A DNA stretch of 64,000 bases from assembly GCA_964603985.1 (NCBI GenBank), contig CAZRXG010000009.1, forward strand, positions 1 through 64,000, written 5' to 3'. Numbering within the stretch: the stretch's first letter is position 1; each line of letters opens with the position of its first letter. Positions 59,923 to 64,000 of this stretch are shown here, in pieces. Source of the DNA: CAZRXG01 sp964603985. GTDB lineage: Bacteria; Chloroflexota; Anaerolineae; Aggregatilineales; UBA3940. The notes below the pieces were generated by a model. It did not search any database. It was given only the letters and a program-made list of their open reading frames with translations, and was not told the DNA's origin. Made by a program: the position numbers and the translations under genes.

Positions 59923-60981
59923 TTAGAGTGTTTCAAGGACACGGGACAATACGTCGATGGCCCGGCTGTACTCGTCAAGGACAATGTGTTCATCCGGGGT
60001 GTGACCAAGGTTGCTGTCGCCGGGGCCGTAAGCTACCATCGGGCAGCCCCACGCCGGGCCGACGACATTCATATCTGATGTGCCGGTCTTGACTTTTTGG
60101 CGCGGGCGAAGGCCCATCCCCCGCAGAGTTGCCGAAAAAGCCCGCACTAACGCCGATCCCCGGTCTGACCGGTAGGCCGGGATGGCCTCGTAAACCCGCA
60201 GGTCGGCCTCACCGGCGAACCTACGGAGGACTGCCTGAAAGCCCTCCGCATCGAAGCCCGGCGGAAGCCGGACATCCACCGTCGCGCTGACCCGGTCCGC
60301 CAGACCGTCGCCCCATGTTTCGATGCGCCTGAGCGACGGTTGAAGCTGGTCGAAGACCCGGTCACGCCCGTCGTTGTGCGCGGCGGCGTAGTCACTGATC
60401 GCGTTCCACCACGCGACGGCATATTCGGCTACGGCCCGCGCAGACCCGGCGGTGTGGCTGGAGGGCTGTTCCAGCTCGTAGCCCAACAACATCCTGCCTT
60501 TGTAGCCAAGTGTGACGGCATCCCAGCCGCTCGGCTCCCCGATGATGCAGCCGGTTGGCCGGTGCCTCTCTGCGATGTGATGCGCCCCTTTCGAGGTGGC
60601 GACCTCTTCCTCTACCGCGCCGACGACCACCAGCCGGGTCCCGGCCCGCAACCGGGCCTGTGCGCCCGCCACTACAAATGTCGCCAGTGGCCCTTTGGCA
60701 TCGACCGTGCCGCGCCCGTAAAGCAGGCCGTTCTCGAACCGAACCGGAATATCCCCCGGCACCGTGTCGATATGGCCGAGCAGCACCATCTCGTCCGTAA
60801 CGCGGCCTTCGCCGTCCGGGCACTCCCGGACGCCTACCGCATTCCCGACCTCATCGACCTGTGCTGTGTAGCCCAACCCGGCCATCTGCCCGGCCAGAAA
60901 TTCCGATGCCCGTCTCTCCTGACCGGAGTGGCTCTCGATTTCCACAAGTTCTTTCAACAGTGGTATGGCATCAACCCCCAT
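59923..60981 (-). CDS. lysK: [LysW]-lysine hydrolase
   Basis: LysK releases lysine from the carrier protein LysW in the last step. The 352-residue M20-type metallopeptidase has the motifs LLGHIDTVPG, GRGTVDAKGPLATFV (zinc ligand Asp) and EEEVATSKGA (catalytic Glu), and ends with HTPDEHIVLDEY. It is close in pattern to LysK of Thermus/Sulfolobus. It lies 11 bp downstream of lysJ. The same enzyme could also release ornithine if an arginine branch exists; no evidence here. Confidence 0.9.
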   Translation of the reverse strand: MGVDAIPLLKELVEIESHSGQERRASEFLAGQMAGLGYTAQVDEVGNAVGVRECPDGEGRVTDEMVLLGHIDTVPGDIPVRFENGLLYGRGTVDAKGPLATFVVAGAQARLRAGTRLVVVGAVEEEVATSKGAHHIAERHRPTGCIIGEPSGWDAVTLGYKGRMLLGYELEQPSSHTAGSARAVAEYAVAWWNAISDYAAAHNDGRDRVFDQLQPSLRRIETWGDGLADRVSATVDVRLPPGFDAEGFQAVLRRFAGEADLRVYEAIPAYRSDRGSALVRAFSATLRGMGLRPRQKVKTGTSDMNVVGPAWGCPMVAYGPGDSNLGHTPDEHIVLDEYSRAIDVLSRVLETL

Positions 60982-60992
60982 CGACGGCCCCC

Positions 60993-62177
60993 TCAGCTTT
61001 CCAGCACCTTGAGCGCATCGCGGACGGCATCGACGACCGTATCCAGATCCGCCTGCGAGATGACCAGCGGCGGCAGCAGCCGCAGCACGGTTGATCCCGC
61101 CAACAGCCCCAGCACGCCGCGCCCGGCCAGTGCCTCGATGACCGGGTGGACGCGGGCTCGTAGCTCAATCCCGACCATCAGCCCCAGGCCGCGCACCTCG
61201 CGGATGTGCGGGGAGTCGAGTTCCCCCAACCGCGCCAGCAGGTACGTGCCGAGTCTGGCGGCCCGGTCGATCAACCCCTCGGACTCGTATACCTCCAGCG
61301 CGGCGAGAGACGCGGCACAGACCAGCGGGTTGCCGCCAAGCGTCGACCCATGCAGGCCCGGCCTCAACCCGTCCACGCGCGGCCCCATCGCGACGGCCCC
61401 CATCGGCAGGCCCCCGGCGATGCCCTTCCCCATGGCCAGCAGGTCCGGGACGATGCCTGCGTACTCGCAGGCAAACCAGTGTCCGGTGCGCCCGAAACCG
61501 GTCTGCACCTCGTCGATGATCAGCAGAGTGCCCCGTTCGTCACATAGCTGCCGGGCGGCCTGAAAGTAGGCTGCCGACCCCGGTCGTACACCCCCTTCGC
61601 CCTGGACGATCTCCAACAGCACGGCTGCCGTCTCCCCGGCGATGGCTGCCTCCAGCCGCTCGACGTTGTCAAACGGAACGTGGGTAAAGCCCGGGACCAG
61701 CGGCTCGAAGGGTTGACGATACTCCCTGGCGTGCGTCGCCGAAAGTGCACCGAGCGTCCGTCCGTGGAAGCCGCGCATCGCGGCCACAATGCCGGGCCTG
61801 CCGGTGGTCAGGCGGGCGAACTTGATCGCCGCCTCGACGGCTTCCGTCCCGGAATTACACAGGTAGACCCGATCTAACCCATCCGGCAGCACGCTCACCA
61901 GCCGCTCCAGCAAAGCCGCTCGCCGGTCGTTGTAGAACATCTCCGGGCAGACGATCAGCGTGGATGCCTGCTCGGACAAAGCCCGCACGAGCGCCGGATG
62001 GCAGTGCCCAATATTGGCCACGCCGATGCCCGCCGTGCAGTCGATGTATTCACGGCCCCGGTCATCCCACACGTGAGCACCCTCGCCACGCACGATCATC
62101 TGGTCGCGCTTGCCGTAGACGCCGCTGGTGTGTTGGGCTTCAAGAGCCAAAAGATCCGTCTGGATCGTGTCTTGCAT
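60993..62177 (-). CDS. lysJ: [LysW]-aminoadipate semialdehyde transaminase
   Basis: LysJ transfers an amino group from glutamate to the LysW-bound semialdehyde. The 394-residue class III aminotransferase has the PLP-binding IIDEVQTGFGRTG motif and the Schiff-base Lys in AMGKGIAGG, with the conserved NSGTEAVEAAIKFAR. It is the ArgD-like member of the operon. AAAGGAG precedes the ATG. It lies between lysZ (12 bp) and lysK (11 bp). Confidence 0.9.
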   Translation of the reverse strand: MQDTIQTDLLALEAQHTSGVYGKRDQMIVRGEGAHVWDDRGREYIDCTAGIGVANIGHCHPALVRALSEQASTLIVCPEMFYNDRRAALLERLVSVLPDGLDRVYLCNSGTEAVEAAIKFARLTTGRPGIVAAMRGFHGRTLGALSATHAREYRQPFEPLVPGFTHVPFDNVERLEAAIAGETAAVLLEIVQGEGGVRPGSAAYFQAARQLCDERGTLLIIDEVQTGFGRTGHWFACEYAGIVPDLLAMGKGIAGGLPMGAVAMGPRVDGLRPGLHGSTLGGNPLVCAASLAALEVYESEGLIDRAARLGTYLLARLGELDSPHIREVRGLGLMVGIELRARVHPVIEALAGRGVLGLLAGSTVLRLLPPLVISQADLDTVVDAVRDALKVLES

Positions 62178-62189
62178 GTCTCGCTCCTT

Positions 62190-62996
62190 TTATCTGATCA
62201 CCGTGCCCTGGCCGTCCAGCGCACGGAAGATGGGCCTGTCAACACAGGCATCGCCGAGAACAACCCGCCCGACTCCGCCGCCCAGCGCTTCACCGGCAGC
62301 CAGCAGCTTGATCCGCATACGGCCCTGGGCGTAAGCCTGTGAGACGGTGTCGATGTCGGGGGCCGGGATGGCCCGGATGAGGGTTGATGTATCCGGGTAC
62401 CGGCGCAGCACGCCGGGGACGTTGGAGAGGATGATCAGGTCGCTTGCGTCGAGGGCGACAGCGGTGGTACAGGCCGCACGGTCGCCGTCAACGTTGATCG
62501 CCTCTCCCCCGGTACTGATCGCCGGTGGGGTGAGGACGGGAAGATACCCGGCATCCAGCAGAGTGTTCAGCAAGTCAACGTTCACCTCTTCCACGCGCCC
62601 GGTCAGGTTGTCACGGATGATCCGCTGACGACCGTTCTCCACCGCGCGGACGGCGTCCTTGCGCGGGCCACGCCACAGCCCCCCATCGATACCCGACAGG
62701 CCCACCGCGTTGACCCCCAACCGCTGAAGCCGCTCGACGATCCCCTTGTTGAGCTGCCCGCAGTACACCATCTCGAAGATCTCCAGCGTGCGGCGGTCGG
62801 TCAGGCGGCTGGTGTAGCCGGATGGCGAGGTGATAAATCGCGGCGGGTGGCCCAGGGCAGCGGCCACTTCGTTGGTCAGGTGAGAGCCGCCGTGAACCAA
62901 CACCAGCCGCTCCCCCTGCCGTTGAAGTTCGGCGACATCCTCACAGACCGCGTCCAGGTCGATGCCCTCGCCGCCGCCAACCTTGATGACAATCAT
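62190..62996 (-). CDS. lysZ: [LysW]-aminoadipate kinase
   Basis: LysZ phosphorylates the LysW-bound alpha-aminoadipate. The 268-residue amino-acid kinase has the opening IVIKVGGG, the VLVHGGSH and VGLSGIDGG motifs and the family C-terminus with MRIKLLAAGEAL. It is the ArgB-like enzyme of this operon. An AAGGAG site lies 7 bases before the ATG. An arginine role cannot be excluded from sequence alone. Confidence 0.9.
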   Translation of the reverse strand: MIVIKVGGGEGIDLDAVCEDVAELQRQGERLVLVHGGSHLTNEVAAALGHPPRFITSPSGYTSRLTDRRTLEIFEMVYCGQLNKGIVERLQRLGVNAVGLSGIDGGLWRGPRKDAVRAVENGRQRIIRDNLTGRVEEVNVDLLNTLLDAGYLPVLTPPAISTGGEAINVDGDRAACTTAVALDASDLIILSNVPGVLRRYPDTSTLIRAIPAPDIDTVSQAYAQGRMRIKLLAAGEALGGGVGRVVLGDACVDRPIFRALDGQGTVIR

Positions 62997-63043
62997 CGTC
63001 TTCTCCTTCTAACTGAGGCATAGATTTCACTCATTCCAGGTCT

Positions 63044-64000
63044 CTAGATCGGGTGCAGCCCGACGAAGTCCAACCCGGTGGTTTCTTCCCAGCCCATCAT
63101 CAGGTTCATTGCCTGGACTGCGCTGCCCGCCGCGCCTTTCATCAGGTTGTCAATCGCGCTGATGACCACCAGCCGGTTCGAGCCGGGGTCTTTCTCAAAT
63201 CCAACGTCACAGAGGTTGGTCCCGGCCAGGATCTTGGGTTCCGGGTAGCGGTAGGCCCCGCGTTTACTCTTCACCAGCCGGATAAAAGGCTCGTCTCCGT
63301 AGGTCTCCCGGTAGATCGCCCAGACATCACGCTCTTCCAGATCCTCCATCAGGAAGACGTGAGCCGTGCTGAGGGCCCCACGCACCATGTCAATGGCCGT
63401 CGCGGAAAAGTGCACATCAGACATCGCCAGTTCCTGCCGGATCTCCGCCTGGTGCCGGTGACCGGTCGGCGCGAAGGAGCGGACGCACCCACTGCGCTCA
63501 GGGTGGTGTGAGGATGGGCTGTGGGCAGCCCCGCCTTCAGATGACCCCACCTTGACCTCGACGACCACCGACTCGATCAACCCGCGGCAGGCCAGCGGCC
63601 ACAACCCGATGTTCACCACCGTGGCGTTGCAGCCCACCCCACTGACGTAGCGGGCGTCACGGATCTGATCCCGGTGCAGCTCCGGCAGGCCATACACGAA
63701 GCGACCCAGCCATTCCGGGGTAGGGTGATCACCCCCGTACCACATCCGGTAGAGAGCAGGATCGCGCAACCGGAAATCGGCCGATAGGTCGACGATCCGT
63801 TCTGCCAGCCTGGCGTACTCCTCGATCCGGGCCCCCGCCTCACCATGAGGCAAGGCCAGGAAGAGCACGTCACAGGGTTCGACCACGTCCACCGAGGTGA
63901 ACTTCAACGGCGTGGCCCCGCGCAAGTTGGGGTGCACACCATACACGTACTTCCCGGCGTACCGGCGTGACGTTACCTGCCCGACTTCCACCTCAGGGTG
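63044..64000 (-). CDS. lysY: [LysW]-aminoadipate 6-phosphate reductase (5' end cut by the window edge)
   Basis: LysY reduces the LysW-bound acyl phosphate to the semialdehyde. The visible 318 residues lack the N-terminal Rossmann GASGYTGG part, because the frame runs off the window at 64000 with no start codon. The GTG-read start at 63991 is an internal codon, as upstream residues H-P-E continue the family pattern HPEVEVGQVTSRRYAG. The catalytic Cys is in SGVGCNATVVN, and the C-terminus with GAAGSAVQAMNLMMG is complete. Confidence 0.9.
   Translation of the reverse strand, partial: HPEVEVGQVTSRRYAGKYVYGVHPNLRGATPLKFTSVDVVEPCDVLFLALPHGEAGARIEEYARLAERIVDLSADFRLRDPALYRMWYGGDHPTPEWLGRFVYGLPELHRDQIRDARYVSGVGCNATVVNIGLWPLACRGLIESVVVEVKVGSSEGGAAHSPSSHHPERSGCVRSFAPTGHRHQAEIRQELAMSDVHFSATAIDMVRGALSTAHVFLMEDLEERDVWAIYRETYGDEPFIRLVKSKRGAYRYPEPKILAGTNLCDVGFEKDPGSNRLVVISAIDNLMKGAAGSAVQAMNLMMGWEETTGLDFVGLHPI

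Noticed and set aside
63044..63991. Complete lysY starting at 63991
   Set aside because: That codon is internal; upstream residues continue the family pattern to the window edge and the Rossmann motif is missing.
1..64000. tRNA, rRNA, insertion sequence, prophage or integrase
   Set aside because: I found no cloverleaf-like intergenic sequence, no transposase or integrase motif and no terminal inverted repeats.

Overview
The window is about 64 kb of GC-rich bacterial chromosome, most likely from a member of the Chloroflexota (Anaerolineae-like), probably a draft genome or metagenome bin. This is an inference from gene content: a monoderm-style sortase with an LPxxG substrate, a DnaB/DnaD/DnaC-type replication module, a BMP-family nucleoside-type ABC transporter, a Ycf45-like R3H ATPase and lysine synthesis on the LysW carrier protein. 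A run of exactly 100 Ns at 2693-2792 is a scaffold gap of unknown length. No rRNA, tRNA, CRISPR array, insertion sequence or prophage was seen.

Layout. 1-6.7 kb: an ECF-type sigma factor, a lipoprotein phosphodiester glycosidase and a very long FtsK translocase whose low-complexity linker holds 192-bp tandem repeats and the gap. 6.9-12.3 kb: a BMP lipoprotein/ABC transporter operon (binding protein, double ATPase, two permeases) closed by a clear terminator; the ATPase carries an unusual hydrophobic insertion. 12.4-16.4 kb (minus strand): dnaB, a DnaD-domain gene, a tandemly duplicated DnaC-like loader, and a DUF151 nuclease. 16.6-24.5 kb (minus strand): a five-gene signalling cluster, VWA / PP2C / kinase / PP2C with seven FN3-like domains / kinase with FN3-like domain, resembling a duplicated TerY-P triad. 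24.7-34.6 kb: thioesterase, methyltransferase, Dtd, two repeat-built membrane proteins, a CNNM/CorC protein, MEMO1-like protein, rhomboid protease, FmdB-type zinc ribbon and thymidylate kinase. 34.6-44.5 kb: R3H ATPase, acetyltransferase-like protein, sortase and its probable substrate, several small proteins, AmmeMemoRadiSam radical SAM enzyme and PriA. 44.7-51.5 kb: response regulator, degenerate RNase HI homologue, ComEA, alkaline-phosphatase-superfamily lipoprotein, SpoU methyltransferase and DUF711. 51.6-56.0 kb: carAB. 56.0-64.0 kb (minus strand): an eight-gene lysine operon, lysY (cut by the window edge), lysZ, lysJ, lysK, homocitrate synthase, lysT, lysU and homoisocitrate dehydrogenase.

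How the genes fit together. Replication and chromosome functions recur (FtsK, DnaB, DnaD, DnaC-like, PriA, Tmk). CarAB supplies carbamoyl phosphate, and the convergent lysine operon runs from 2-oxoglutarate plus acetyl-CoA to lysine through alpha-aminoadipate. The best candidates for undescribed biology are the duplicated VWA-phosphatase-kinase cluster with apparently cytoplasmic FN3 arrays, and the ABC ATPase with a predicted four-helix membrane insertion inside its first nucleotide-binding domain. Recurrent TGn-extended -10 elements suggest extended -10 promoters are common in this genome.
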